Assembly (NCBI GenBank): GCA_037355855.1
Contig: CM074760.1
Span: 302,501-366,500 of the forward strand
Direction of reading: 5' to 3'
Length of the DNA stretch: 64,000 nucleotides
Source of the DNA: Pseudo-nitzschia pungens
Lineage: Eukaryota; Bacillariophyta; Bacillariophyceae; Bacillariales; Bacillariaceae
The notes beneath the pieces are model-generated. The model searched no databases. It was not told the origin of the DNA and saw only the letters and a list, made by a program, of their open reading frames with translations. Numbering within the stretch: position 1 is the first letter of the stretch; every line of letters starts with the position of its first letter. Shown here one piece after another: positions 43,427 to 54,257 of this stretch. The translations under genes were made by a program, and so were the position numbers.

Positions 43427-44929
43427 CTACGATCGCGCTGGCGCCGATTTCTTGAGCTTGCCTCGAAAGTTCATGAATTCCGGCGTGGGCTGCGTCTGGG
43501 CAGCCTCCGCGACCCTCGTCACGCTGTTGGTCTTCTTGAGGCCGGTCCGCAAATTCACTACGGCATCGGCACTGGCCACCGGAGGTGCCGGAACCACCTT
43601 CGCACCCCCGCTAGATTTGAGGCCCGACCGCAGGTTGGAAATCTCCGATGCCGATACGGGGGACGTCGACGAGGACGCTACGAGGCGTTTCTTCTCGGCG
43701 GCGAGAATGCCCTCCATTGCCTTGTTGGTCGATGAAACCGATTTGGCCCCGCCCTCGTCTTCACCGAGTCCCATAGACTGCGCCCTGTTGGAAATCTCGC
43801 CAATGAGGCTCTTTCCAACTCCCATGCCCGTCGCGTGGCCACCGAGCCGGGAAACCATGCTTCCGGGCTGTCCCGAGGCCGTTCCGTTGGGGAGTTTCAG
43901 ACCCGGAGACAGCGTCGGTCGGTACATGCCCTGGAGAACCTCGATGCACCGGGGGGCGTCAACACGCTCCACCTTGGACCGGAGGTCCGCCTCGACCTTT
44001 TCAATGATGGTACCAATGTTGCGAATGTGCTGCGAAGCCGGAACCGAGGCGCTCTTGGCGGAGCTAGCAATTCCACACGTCTTGGTGGTTTCCACCGTGT
44101 AAAGGGCCGAAGAGGTGACGGTGGCCGGAACGGGAGGTCCCTTCGGCTTCGGCTTGGGGGCCTTCTTATTTTTATTTTTGCTGTGATGGCTGTCCCAGTT
44201 GTCGGCGGCCTTGTCAAACATTTCGAGCCGGGCAATGTCCAGGACCTTCGCGGTCCTGCCCTTGGGTTTGGGCGGCTCCGGTTTCTTCGGAGGCGGCTTG
44301 AGGTTCTTTCGAACCGAGAGGGGAACGTCACCGACGTCCGACGGCTGGTACCGGCACCAGACCGTTGATCTGATCTTGTATTCGCAGGTCTTGGCCTCGA
44401 GGTTCGGGGCCTCAATGGTGACCAGGTGGACGCTCTCCCACCGGGCGCTCTCGGCAACTTCGTACTCGCCGGCTACAGTTTTGCGGATTCCAAAAAGGGC
44501 CTCCAGAGCTCCGCCCTTGCCCTTTTTCTTGGTCGGACTGGAGGAAGACGAGGAAGCTCCGTCCTTGCGCCGCACAAAGACACTCCCGACGGCGTCGTTT
44601 CCATAATACAATTGCCGGTAGGCATTCCAGACATCATTGGCCGATTCCTCCAACTCCACGACTTCCGGGTCGTTAGAGTTTGGGTGGCCACTCTTGCCCG
44701 GGGATCGATAGCCGTCGCTGCCGGATCGATTGAAGAAGGTTTCCAAAAACGGACGATCGTCGTCGTCGCCGCTGCCATTCCCGGGGTTGGATCCCAGTGG
44801 CAGGGGACAATACTGATGGACGGCACTCCCGGAGAGGCTTTCCAGGTTTTCTATCGTTTTGTCCAGCACAAAAGGTTCGGCTTTCTGCAAGACCGCGGCA
44901 ATAGGACCAGCGACAGAGGAGTCTGCCAT
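43427..44929 (-). CDS. F-actin capping protein, beta subunit, with long C-terminal extension
   Basis: 500 aa from ATG 44929 (MADSSVAGPI), intact. The core matches CapZ beta: YCPLPLGS (40), VWNAYRQLYYGNDAVGSVFV (100), SARWESVHLVTIEAPN (162), EYKIRSTVWCRYQ (184) and HIRNIGTIIEKVEADLRSKV (301). Compared with usual beta subunits (about 270-280 aa), it has an acidic insertion near 53-95, a Pro/Lys-rich insertion (about 209-266) and a roughly 165-residue C-terminal extension. The extension carries three spaced short motifs: SNLRSGLK (431), VNLRTGLKK (458) and MNFRGKLKK (486). They resemble the DFRxxL actin-contact motifs of smooth-muscle myosin light-chain kinase; a role in actin binding is inference. 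The protein heterodimerises with an alpha subunit to cap barbed ends of actin filaments; the alpha gene is not in this window. Confidence 0.85.
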   Translation of the reverse strand: MADSSVAGPIAAVLQKAEPFVLDKTIENLESLSGSAVHQYCPLPLGSNPGNGSGDDDDRPFLETFFNRSGSDGYRSPGKSGHPNSNDPEVVELEESANDVWNAYRQLYYGNDAVGSVFVRRKDGASSSSSSPTKKKGKGGALEALFGIRKTVAGEYEVAESARWESVHLVTIEAPNLEAKTCEYKIRSTVWCRYQPSDVGDVPLSVRKNLKPPPKKPEPPKPKGRTAKVLDIARLEMFDKAADNWDSHHSKNKNKKAPKPKPKGPPVPATVTSSALYTVETTKTCGIASSAKSASVPASQHIRNIGTIIEKVEADLRSKVERVDAPRCIEVLQGMYRPTLSPGLKLPNGTASGQPGSMVSRLGGHATGMGVGKSLIGEISNRAQSMGLGEDEGGAKSVSSTNKAMEGILAAEKKRLVASSSTSPVSASEISNLRSGLKSSGGAKVVPAPPVASADAVVNLRTGLKKTNSVTRVAEAAQTQPTPEFMNFRGKLKKSAPARS

Positions 44930-46717
44930 GGTGTGGATTGATCGCAAATATTTGTTGTTGCGTACGTATAGGTGGGGGACAGAGAATACCTCTCGTCGAT
45001 TGTCGTGTCACTCGATGGATGAACCTTGCGGTGTGTCGAGTGTTCGTATTCGATGCTGCGGAAGGAATCAATCAGAGTTCTTCCTTCGTTGTGCAATAGT
45101 CACAGTACCTTAGGTCTTCGCTCTTTCAAGTGCGATACCAATTGCGAACCCTTGTGTGAGAGGTGGTATTGTTTGGCTTAGATAGTCGAAGATAATTAAT
45201 CTTGAAAGTTACGTGCATTAACGGTTGGTTGAATAATTGTTTGGAACGGAAGATTGTTTGATGCATACCAACTCCAAGTTGCTGGAGTCTACGAGAAACT
45301 ATTTTCTATCACATAGTTGCCAGTCCTTCTCGACATGAAAAGGATGAAAAATCTCGGCTGACAAACAAATCATTGTAGCACTTTATGTCTTTTGGTCTGT
45401 CACAAGTCGAAAATGACCTTCGGGGGACCGATTTTGTGTTAAGTATCGTCGCATCATCAAACCCGTCTCTCTCGAAACAATGACAATAATGGGGAACCCC
45501 GGGATCGAGGAGTCTCACAGTTACAATTAAAACGAACGAAAAATACGAATAGAAAAACTGATTCGATTCTCTGTCAGAAAAAGACCGAGCCAGCTTGCAT
45601 CGGTAGAAATTTATTGGGCATTCAGCATGTTCAATGTACTAATTACCAGTATCTTCTTTGAAAGTGAAAAAGTGTGCACAAAATACAAAATCACAGTGAT
45701 AACAGTGACACACACAATGAGACAGATTGACTGTGTTGGTGAAAGGGATGGATGGTAATGGTAGCGTGTTCCTCGATGCGGACAAACATTTTAGTGGAGA
45801 AGAACTTGACAGGCAGGTATGCATACCACCAAAGCCAACAATCAGCTTGTCGTCGCTCCGGTCGGAAAATTCTCAGGTTGAATTGACATGGGATGACATG
45901 GGCTCGTCTTGCATAGTCCGAAGCTCCCTTGCTGGCCGTGTATCAATGAAGTGGGTTATGGATAGTGTTGCCCACCCAACGCTTTGGTCGAAGACTTTGT
46001 CCTTGGCAAAATATTTCCCAGTATTGACACTCCATTGGCACTGCTTGCGGGAAGGATTCGGATAACTTCGTTTTCAAAAGTCCGAAATCGATCATGGCAG
46101 GGCAGTTTCCAACCGAGCAAGCCCACCAACCACGCATCTTTCCTAGATAGTCGGACTACATAGTCGGACTGTATATTCGAATCCAAATCCGTGTAATGTA
46201 GTTCACAACTGGCTGGCGGTGGTTCGCTTTCATAGATTGTAGAGTTTGTGCTCGTCTTTCTGTTGGCATTGGTATTAGTTCGAGTTGCTTGCAGACGATC
46301 TGTGGTCAAAGGAGGTCAGGTTGTCAAACCAATCGCAAATGAAGGACCCCACGTAGTTGGCAATCCATTCCTCCGTGATGTGCTCGGGTTTCATTCCCTG
46401 GAGAACTCCTGAGCGGCGCACCGTAGCAAAATCGTGCTAGAGATCGATTGTCCATAATTCGTGGGCAGATGGATCGACGGGTTTGGCGGGGGTTACAGTG
46501 GACCAAAACCATAGTCAGAAAGAACGGAAGAAAAGAGAAGGGAATTCCGGTAGAAAGAGTAACGAACAAACAAACAAAAAGGAAACCGCATGGGAACCAA
46601 AAGATACACGTCAGACATTGGTTTGCATGCATATTGAACACGACACAACACGACACAACGTAACAGAGTAGAATAGATCAGAACAAAATAGAATGAGTCA
46701 ATATAAAACAAACCGAA
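44930..46717. other. Intergenic
   Basis: 1.8-kb spacer between the capping-protein start and the end of the thioesterase gene, both on the minus strand. Short open frames (for example 45727-46065) lack any domain signature. GACACAACACGACACAAC repeats occur near 46641-46658. Confidence 0.5.
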
Positions 46718-48781
46718 TCAAACGTTTTCCATCGTTTTGACAACAAACAAATGCACGTGCAACATGTCGCGTTCCAAACCACTCACCTCCGCCACGTACG
46801 TCACCTCGAGGCGTTCGCACTCTTCGCCATCACCGTCTCCCTCCGATTGATCCATAGTCTTTAGGACCCATCCCGACGGCAATACATTGGAGATGGCATC
46901 GGAGTCCTCGTGGAGGACGCTGCGTGAGGCCAGCACGGCGGTGCACGAGGACGCTTCCGTAACCGCTACACCTCCATCCTCTCCCAGGTAGGCACAGGCC
47001 TGCAGCAGGCATAGCTTGGCTCGGGCCACACTCGTCTCCAGCTGATATTCCACGATCCCGTACTCCAGTGTTGATGACTTGCTGCTGTTCGTGCTGGCGC
47101 TCGATCGCTCGAGGTGCTCGACGGAGAGGCAGGCCGGATCCCAGCGCGGGCGCTGGTAGCGAATCGTGGCGTAGACGTCCCGCAGAAGCCCGCCGCTGCT
47201 TCCGTCCTCCGGTTTGGTGCGGACCAGGACAGTGGTTCCCCGTAGCAAAAAGGTGTCTGTGTGACCCGTGGACGAGTCCGGAATTGCCCACTCGATATTG
47301 ACGGCCTGCTCTAGCGACTTCCAGACCGTTGGACCGCTCGTTCCGGTGCCAGAGGTCGAGCAAAACGACGGAGAAGGAGACGTCGAGTGCTCGGATTCGT
47401 CGCAAAGCTTCAGCACCGACAATATAGTCAGCAGGGGGGCCTGTTCCGCCATGGAGGCGTCCCACCGGATGGAATGACCGATTCCTCCCAGGAGGTTCCG
47501 TCTTGCCAGCATACATTTTAGGCGCTCCCGGGCCATGGTACGATCGAAGGTCTCTGTCGCGTACAAATCGCTGCGCGTTTTCCACAACCCGGCAAAGGGT
47601 GCCACCGAGCCGGGCAGCGTTGAGATGGTAGTTTCCTCGCCAGCATTGTTCTCGGTGTCGCCGCTGTCGCAATCGCTGCAGAGCAAGCCAATGTCCCGGT
47701 AGCCAACGTCGTGTTCCGAGTGATAGGAAGAAACTCCGGAGACGTAAAAGTAACCCACGTTCATGAGAGCCTCGCCCTCGTCGTAGTCGTGGCTCGTTGC
47801 CGTTTCGTCCCCCGTGACGTTGCGCTTTCCGACCCGGACCTCGACCTCGGCGGAGCGCCCCTCGTCGAAGAGGGCCGTGATCCGAGGCTGAAAATACACG
47901 TGGTCACTCACGTCGGCGCCCTCCGGAAAGTCGACCCGCTGAATGCTGCGGATTCGAAAGGTCGTCAGCGGCAGCCGGGTGGCCAACACGCAGCCGGCCA
48001 CCGCCGACTTGCACATCCACCCCATGACGATTCCCCCAAACAAGTGCTGCATGTGGTTCTGGTGGGAGGGGAGGACGACCTCGCTGCTCTCAAAGACGGG
48101 CTTCGCGGCAGAAGCGGAAGCGGAAACCGAAGCATTGCGGGAGGCCTCGTGCTCCTCGAGCAGGCGCTGACGCTGGCGCCGGACCACGGCCTGCTCGGAC
48201 CGAATGAGGGCCCTTCGAAACTGCGCCAGCGTCCGCTCCCATTTCTTGTCGTCGGAATACTTGGCGTCCGGTCGCACCTCGGCCAGAGGCGGTGCGTACC
48301 GCTTTTCTCCGTTGGGCCCACGTGTTGTAACATACGTAAAGAACGCCTCGCAGACGCGCCGAGTACAGGAGTTCGTTGTCGGTTTGGCATCGTTCTCCCC
48401 CCCGTCTTGGTCATCGGTGCACCCGTGTGCTATCACCACGACGTCAATGTCCAGGCTAGTGCTCCCGACCCGGACCGGAGCGGCGGTCAGTTCCAGGAGT
48501 TCTCCGACGCGCGGCATGTGCTCGATCACCACGTCTCCCATGCTGGCGGTGACGCAGTTGACGTGGGTGTGCTTTTCGGCCGACGCGCAGCTGCCAATGT
48601 CCATCATCAGCAGCAACGGACGCAGATCGCTGACCTCGCGGCTGCTTCCGCTGTTGGCCCAGTGGGAGGCAGTAACCGTCTCGAACATGCGGACCAGGGC
48701 CTTTTCGCGGGCAGTCGGTGGGGGTTTGTTGGTTTTGTTCTTTTCGTTGTTGGAATTGGAATTGGAATCGGGATCGGCCAT
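46718..48781 (-). CDS. Double-hotdog acyl-CoA thioesterase (ACOT-like)
   Basis: 687 aa, intact, ATG 48781 (MADPDSNSNS). Hotdog domain 1 spans about 55-170: LLLMMDIGSCASAEKHTHVN, MPRVGELLELTAAPVRVGST, and CEAFFTYVT near the end. A basic helical linker (RRALIRSEQAVVRRQRQRLL) leads to hotdog domain 2 (about 230-385), containing LPSHQNHMQHLFGGIVMGWM. Its NHMxxxFGG core is the active-site/CoA segment of acyl-CoA hydrolases such as ACOT7/11/12. The C-terminal 280 residues (WDASMAEQAPLLTI, WAIPDSSTGHTDTFLLRGTT, VLPSGWVLKTMDQSEGD) may be a START-like lipid-binding domain as in ACOT11/12, a weaker call. The predicted reaction is hydrolysis of acyl-CoA to free acid and CoA. No presequence, so cytosolic. 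A 370-codon antisense frame here is a shadow. Confidence 0.78.
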   Translation of the reverse strand: MADPDSNSNSNNEKNKTNKPPPTAREKALVRMFETVTASHWANSGSSREVSDLRPLLLMMDIGSCASAEKHTHVNCVTASMGDVVIEHMPRVGELLELTAAPVRVGSTSLDIDVVVIAHGCTDDQDGGENDAKPTTNSCTRRVCEAFFTYVTTRGPNGEKRYAPPLAEVRPDAKYSDDKKWERTLAQFRRALIRSEQAVVRRQRQRLLEEHEASRNASVSASASAAKPVFESSEVVLPSHQNHMQHLFGGIVMGWMCKSAVAGCVLATRLPLTTFRIRSIQRVDFPEGADVSDHVYFQPRITALFDEGRSAEVEVRVGKRNVTGDETATSHDYDEGEALMNVGYFYVSGVSSYHSEHDVGYRDIGLLCSDCDSGDTENNAGEETTISTLPGSVAPFAGLWKTRSDLYATETFDRTMARERLKCMLARRNLLGGIGHSIRWDASMAEQAPLLTILSVLKLCDESEHSTSPSPSFCSTSGTGTSGPTVWKSLEQAVNIEWAIPDSSTGHTDTFLLRGTTVLVRTKPEDGSSGGLLRDVYATIRYQRPRWDPACLSVEHLERSSASTNSSKSSTLEYGIVEYQLETSVARAKLCLLQACAYLGEDGGVAVTEASSCTAVLASRSVLHEDSDAISNVLPSGWVLKTMDQSEGDGDGEECERLEVTYVAEVSGLERDMLHVHLFVVKTMENV

Positions 48782-50800
48782 GATGGATGGATTGAATCAG
48801 ATAGATGGATTATCTTGTATTAGTTGGCTACAAATTTTGGATGGTTGGCATTAGTTGCGAGCAAAATTTGGAGAGCGGAAACCCAAGTTTCGAGCAAAGT
48901 GCTTTTCAATCAACAGACAAGATCAATTCCAGTTCGATCGTAATTACGCTTGTTGTTGCTGTCGGCAAGAATTCTTCGTACCGTAGTACAGCAACTACGA
49001 GTAATCGAAAAGTGAAAAGTTGGAAGACTGCAATCATGTGAAAGATCGCGAGACTGTATTTGGATACGGCTACTAGTAAGGTTACGTAAACCTTACTCGT
49101 ACAGGTATTTGCGTACAGCATCGTACAACACAATGGGATACGGGAACTACGATGGATGTTCTTCAGTTCTTGACTCGTTCGACCCGTTTCACCCCAGGTA
49201 ACTATCCCGTAGAATTGTACGTAAGCTTCTAATGCATGCTACACGTGTGCTAAAATACAGTAATTCTGATCGGTTCACAAAATACCGGTACCCGGTACAG
49301 TAAGGTAAAGTTCTTACCGGTACTGGTTCTTACTCATACTAATAATTCTACTGTATCATTTCTTTCACTACTACCGTACCGTACTAGCTAGTACTAATAT
49401 TGGTTGTTGCAAAAATGTAGCTGACAGGCAGCACTACTATTAGTACTACTACTACTACTACAACTACTAGTAGTAAGTAGTTGGAGGAGCTACCTTAGAC
49501 TAGCCCATCCTCATTGCACTATTAGTAATGATGGTGACAAGTCTATCGACAAACAAGATGAGTGCCAACCCAAGAACTTCTTGGTGTATCCTCACAAAAA
49601 GAAGAACGACACCAGCATCCTCCTCCTCCTCTGAATAGTACTACTAGTACTACTACTAGTAACAAGAAGGAGGAGGAGGAGGAGGAGGAGGAGGAGAAGA
49701 GAGGATCAGCCATTATGCCTGCTACTACTAGCTACTATGACTAGCTCTTACTAGAGCACCCACCGCCAGCCCCGCCCCGAAGGTTCTTGTTACTACCATG
49801 ATCAGCCAACCAAAATTGGGAGCTTCAAACTGCTGCTGCTGCTGCTTCTGGTGGAACATCAAGGCTAAGAAAACGTTCACAACGCGCGTATCAAAAGTCT
49901 TTCGCAAGTCTTGCTGGCAACGGATGCCTCGTTCGTTCCTCACTGGAACAAGGAATCTGGCGCCTCGAATGATGGATTCAGTCATTTGTTCCATAGTACG
50001 TACACGTGTATTTAACAATGGTCGCTGTTCGGCTGTCCGTTGCTCACCGTTCTTGGCTCGATAAAAACTGCAACTTACTACTACTACCCATTCCATTGAA
50101 AAGAAAATTAATTCCAGTCTTCGGCTGCCTTCCACATAAATAATATCATAGGTCCCAGAACTCCATAGTCCAGGGGAACATTTAACCCCTGGAGAAAAAT
50201 TCTATCGTCGACCAAAATATTTGCAGGACCCTTTGATTCCGTTGGCCAAGGTTCTTCTCGATTCGGGTCGTACAGAAGGGGATTTTGGTGAGAATCGGGT
50301 GTCACGAGCCAACCCTGAATGAAATGGGACTATGGAATCCAATTTCCAATTTACTTCGTACTATGTGAGAGATCTTTTGCACATCTCATAAGTGATACTC
50401 CGTTCACTTTTAAATTTCAAAGGATCTTTTCACTCCCTTAGCCTGAAAACAACTGCTTCGTACGTGCAGTTGTAACCTTACTCGTCCTCGTCCTCGTTTC
50501 CTTTCGCGCACGTTGTTCCTCTTCCCATACCGCATGCACTCTTTCATCCGGTTTTAATTTTGTCATTGCGTTCCATTCCGTTGTTCTACCATATGGTCAA
50601 GTACAATTCCGATTTAGGCCATCTCCATTACGTGCGCACAAACCACGAAATTCTTCTCTCCTTCATTACTGTAATACAAATAGTTAAGGTTACTGTACCA
50701 CCGAAAGTAACTTACAAATAAATTTCTGAACAGCCAAAAGCAGTTAGCTCCCATCTCCCATCTCCTATTGCAACAAAAAAAGTTGCCAACGCATCCAGGG
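48782..50800. other. Divergent intergenic region, TAC-rich
   Basis: No gene recognised. A TACCGTA/ACCGGTA word cluster lies at about 49280-49385. It is followed by a TAC/GTA palindromic cluster (49430-49475), CTACTAGTACTACTACTAG at about 49639-49660, and an AGG/GAG run (49663-49698). Confidence 0.5.
49430..49740. repeat. TAC/GTA palindromic cluster with (GGA)n
   Basis: Two blocks of TAC-type trinucleotides (49430-49475 and 49636-49662) flank a unique segment and are followed by a GGA run (49663-49698). The composition parallels the cluster at 6720-7180, including the adjacent GGA tract and AGTAC words. Confidence 0.6.
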
Positions 50801-52168
50801 ATGATGGCGACAGAAGCAGCGGTCCCCATCGACAACGGGGGGGCGCCAGCACCTCGGCCGCAACACCATGATGCGGTGAAAGGATCCCAAGAGCTTGGTT
50901 CCCCATCCTCCGAACCGAATGCCGACGAGTCCCACAACGAATGTCGATAACGGCAACAGCAACGGCAGCAACCAAACAGAGGAAGGCGAGGGCAACGAGG
51001 AAGGCAAGGGCAACGAGGAAGGCAAGGGCAACGAGGAAGGCAACGACGGCGTCCTTGCAGTATCTAGAATATACCGCCAAAGATGTGGCGCAGCAGATCG
51101 GTGGCGAAATGAAACGCGTTTCCTTCTGGGAATTCGTTTACCTCGTTCGAGCGACGCTGTCCGCGTCGAAAACATCCCCCCAGGACCGCACCGAAGCGAC
51201 CCTACTCCTGCTGGAAAGCTGATGTTAGCGCAGCCGCATCGATGGAAATCGGTGATGCGCACTATCTACACCTCTTCACTGGATCAGTTGCAAAACCGAA
51301 AGGATCCACCCGGTCTCTTCTACAAGACCACGCTCCGAAAGCTCCAAACCTCTCAACAACAACGCCCTCCACAAACACTGCCAAAAACTTCTCACGACAC
51401 GTCCCAGGTGTCGCCAAGGCCCGGAATTTCCACGAACAAGTCGTTCTGTACCGTGGATTCCGGAATGGTATCGACGTTGTCCCTGTCGTCGATGCCGTCG
51501 ATGTTCTCCCTGCCCAGCACAACGACGGGAGAAAGGACCCGAGAAGTTTCCAAGCGGGACGCAGCCACTCCCGAAAACACCGCGAAAAGCAGGCTGGATG
51601 AGGACGAGGATCCTCAAGCCGCTGCCGAGAGCCATCCCACGAACAGCGACACCACGAGTCGAAGTCGAAGGCGTAGTCGAAGTCTGATTCGAAGTCGAAG
51701 TCTGATTCGAAGTCTGAGCCGAGGTCGCGGTCAGAGTCAGAGCCGAGGTCGCGGTCAGAGTCAGAGCCGAGGTCGCAGCCAGAGTCGAAGCCGCATCCGC
51801 AATCGAGTGGCTCCGCCCGGCGCCCGACTGCACCGACCCGAACCACGAGGGGTCGATCCACACACCGGGGCGCGGGTGGCAATCGGGTCGAGATCCCCGA
51901 GGACTTTGAAGTGTTTGCGGTCAACAATCGCGACACAAACGCAACCGCGGCCGTGAAGCTGGAGAGGAAGCTCTCGACGAGCAACGCAAGCGCGAGCGCC
52001 ACAACCGTTACGTCTTCCGGTGCCCTAACGATAGAAACCGACACGAACCAACTCGCTTACCACGATCGGAAGGGAAGCGGCCGATCCGTCCGGGGTCGGG
52101 GCGGTTTCTCGCTTGTGCGCCGACTGCTGGGGAAGCGGTCCACGGGCACCCCTGTGAAGAACAAATGA
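50801..52168 (+). CDS. Low-complexity protein with GNEEGK repeats and RS-like tract, several frame breaks
   Basis: Starts MMATEAAVPIDNGGAPAP (ATG 50801 or 50804). Frame breaks: an extra base at 50939 (CACAAC-G-AATGTC), an extra T at 51055-51056, a probable missing A at 51215-51217, and a net shift of two somewhere in the repetitive stretch 51640-51700. Read through, the protein has a GNEEGK repeat (18-nt DNA unit, about four copies, 50988-51045). A putative folded domain follows: QYLEYTAKDVAQQIGGEMKR, VSFWEFVYLVRATLSASK, QPHRWKSVMRTIYTSSLDQL and LFYKTTLRKLQTS. Next come Ser/Thr-rich sequence, an Arg/Ser or Lys/Ser/Glu repeat tract, and the basic C-terminus RGGFSLVRRLLGKRSTGTPV ending at 52168. 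Family not recognised. Preserved codon structure between breaks argues for a real gene. Confidence 0.55.
50988..51045. repeat. 18-nt coding minisatellite (GNEEGK)
   Basis: The unit GGCAACGAGGAAGGCAAG is repeated about three to four times in tandem inside the coding region, giving hexapeptide repeats. It could vary in copy number between alleles. Confidence 0.75.
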
Positions 52169-52787
52169 ACTCAGACGGAACGAACCATCGAATCCATCGA
52201 ATCCATCGAATCCATCTCAAGCAATTTAGTACCCATTGATTCATCCATTGATCCACCTATCGATCGATTAATCCATTATTAATAATTCATAGACCAATTT
52301 ATCAACGAGCATTGATGGAAATGCCCAATCTAGAATCAACGGAATGGAACCGGTCAGCCCCACATCAATTGCACCGAATGGAACGGTTCAGCCCATATCG
52401 ACTGCAGACGCAAAGAATAGCATGTTTTTCGTTCTTTATTTCTTCGGACTTTTATTACTATGTGCTGTCCGGTTCTGCGTTCTATTACTAATTTCTACGT
52501 GTGCTATAGACCGAGCGACAGCTGTTAGGGATTATAGAGTAGTGTACAACTTAGTTACCCTTCAAGTCATTACTGGTGTACGGCACGACTTTACAGAAGT
52601 TTTCCGACTCCCAGAATTTCAGTCGTTTAACTCTGTCGGATCACGTAGTCCAGTTGACCAAGAACAATAGAGATTCCTTCGTAACGGTGATATCCATGGC
52701 ACTGCTGTTGTCTGCCCTAATATCGCTGGGGTGATACTATATGGCATGTAGTGCTTGTATCCGTCAAAAAATACTTTTCGAGGCTAG

Positions 52788-53110
52788 GATTCTATTCGCC
52801 TAGTTTAAAACAAGACTTTCTTATTGCAAGTGCACTCTAATGTCATGCTGATGCAGAAGTACCTGTTCGTTGTAAAGGATTCTATTCGCAGAGTTTAGTG
52901 CAAGTACTTGAATGCGAATTGCAATTCCACCGAGATGTCAGAGTGATGCAGAATTTGGCAGATTCTACCTGTTCGGTTTACAGAATTCCGTTCGCAGAAT
53001 GGAGTTGATTGCCCACCGCAACTGCACGGTAATGTCAGAGTGAATAAGAACTAACCTTTCTATTCCATAATTTCTGTCAGTAGAGTTGTTGACTGCCCAC
53101 CGCAAATCCA
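52788..53110. repeat. Degenerate tandem repeat, about 4 units of 86-104 bp
   Basis: Units begin with GGATTCTATTCGC at 52788 and 52878, AGAATTCCGTTCGC near 52982 and a diverged form near 53068. Internal words recur: AATGTCAGAGTGA, TACCTGTTCG and GACTGCCCACCGCAA. Divergence rises along the array. Confidence 0.65.
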
Positions 53111-53885
53111 CGGGAACTTAAATCAGGCCCTACCTCACAAAAAATGCTTGCTCCAGGTCCGGAGGTACTTGTAGAAACTACTGTATTGGGGATTCTAGTC
53201 CGGAACAAATTATGAGCACGTGCAATGATACCGTAGGAAAGACACTTTTTCTCGATTGATGAGAACACAAATTGATATGTAGCAGCGTCGCAGTGTCACG
53301 TGAGACGGGCTGTCGGAGGCAGCCTTCTGATGATTGATTGAGTTTGTCAAATCGGACAGGTCAAAGCATTCCGGAACCTTATCTCCGGTCATCATCATTG
53401 GCACGACTAGCTATTCTTGGGGCGCTGCAGGTACGTACGCACGGTAAACAGAGGGTAATGTTGTGTTTCACTAGGAACATGGTTGATCGAAAAAAATACA
53501 ATTCGGGTTCTTAACCAGCCATCTTCCAGATGCTTCTGTTGCTACACTACGAAAATTTCAAATGAGGAGGTACTAATGCGAACGAAACCACACAGAGCCG
53601 AACGTTCAATGCAGGGCTATTGATGAAGCACGAAAGACTATAATTTTTGCACTAAGTTAGTTAGAAAACAGAAAATGTTAATACGAATTCGGGGATTTTC
53701 CCTTACTCCATTGATTCCAATCCCTCGCCATTTGTTCGATTCTATGTCATCACATCTACGGCCACACGGTATAAAAAGGAAAAAAAATCTAGTACAACAA
53801 AGCAAACAAACAAGCAAACGCTCAGTCCCAGTCGCATCCGTGCACGGATGCAAAACCGACTGATCGAACACATTCGTTCTGCAAT

Positions 53886-54257
53886 GGTGCAGCCATGGAT
53901 CCTTGGACACCCTCACGATTTCACCTACTATGCTACGATGAGCGAGCTTGTGAGCGTGCCGTGACGGTATCGAAGGACTCGTGGATGCACCACAGTCAGC
54001 GCGAATGAAATCCGAATGCAGAGAAGCCTTTCAATGTGACAGCGACAAATCGGGTCGAGGTCGGTCATCCTCAATCGTTGCGTTGCTCTGTGTTGCGTGA
54101 TTGCCAGCTGATTTGCATACGCCGCCCCGCTTCCATAGCGGTGCAGCTATGGATCCTTGGACACCCTCACTATTTCACCCATTGCACTATGAAGAGCGAG
54201 TGATCATTTCCGTGACGGTATCGAAGAATTCATAACTGCACCTCAGCCGGAATAAAA
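53886..54257. repeat. Direct repeat, about 120 bp, copies 255 bp apart
   Basis: GGTGCAGCCATGGATCCTTG at 53886 recurs at 54141 with one change. Homology continues through GGACACCCTCAC, GATTTCACC/TATTTCACC, GAGCGAG and CCGTGACGGTATCGAAG, with about 20 percent differences plus indels. Neither copy has a sustained open frame across it. Confidence 0.75.

Noticed and set aside
47711..48823. 370-codon plus-strand frame opposite the thioesterase gene
   Set aside because: The minus strand encodes clear hotdog motifs across the same bases, so the plus frame is a shadow.
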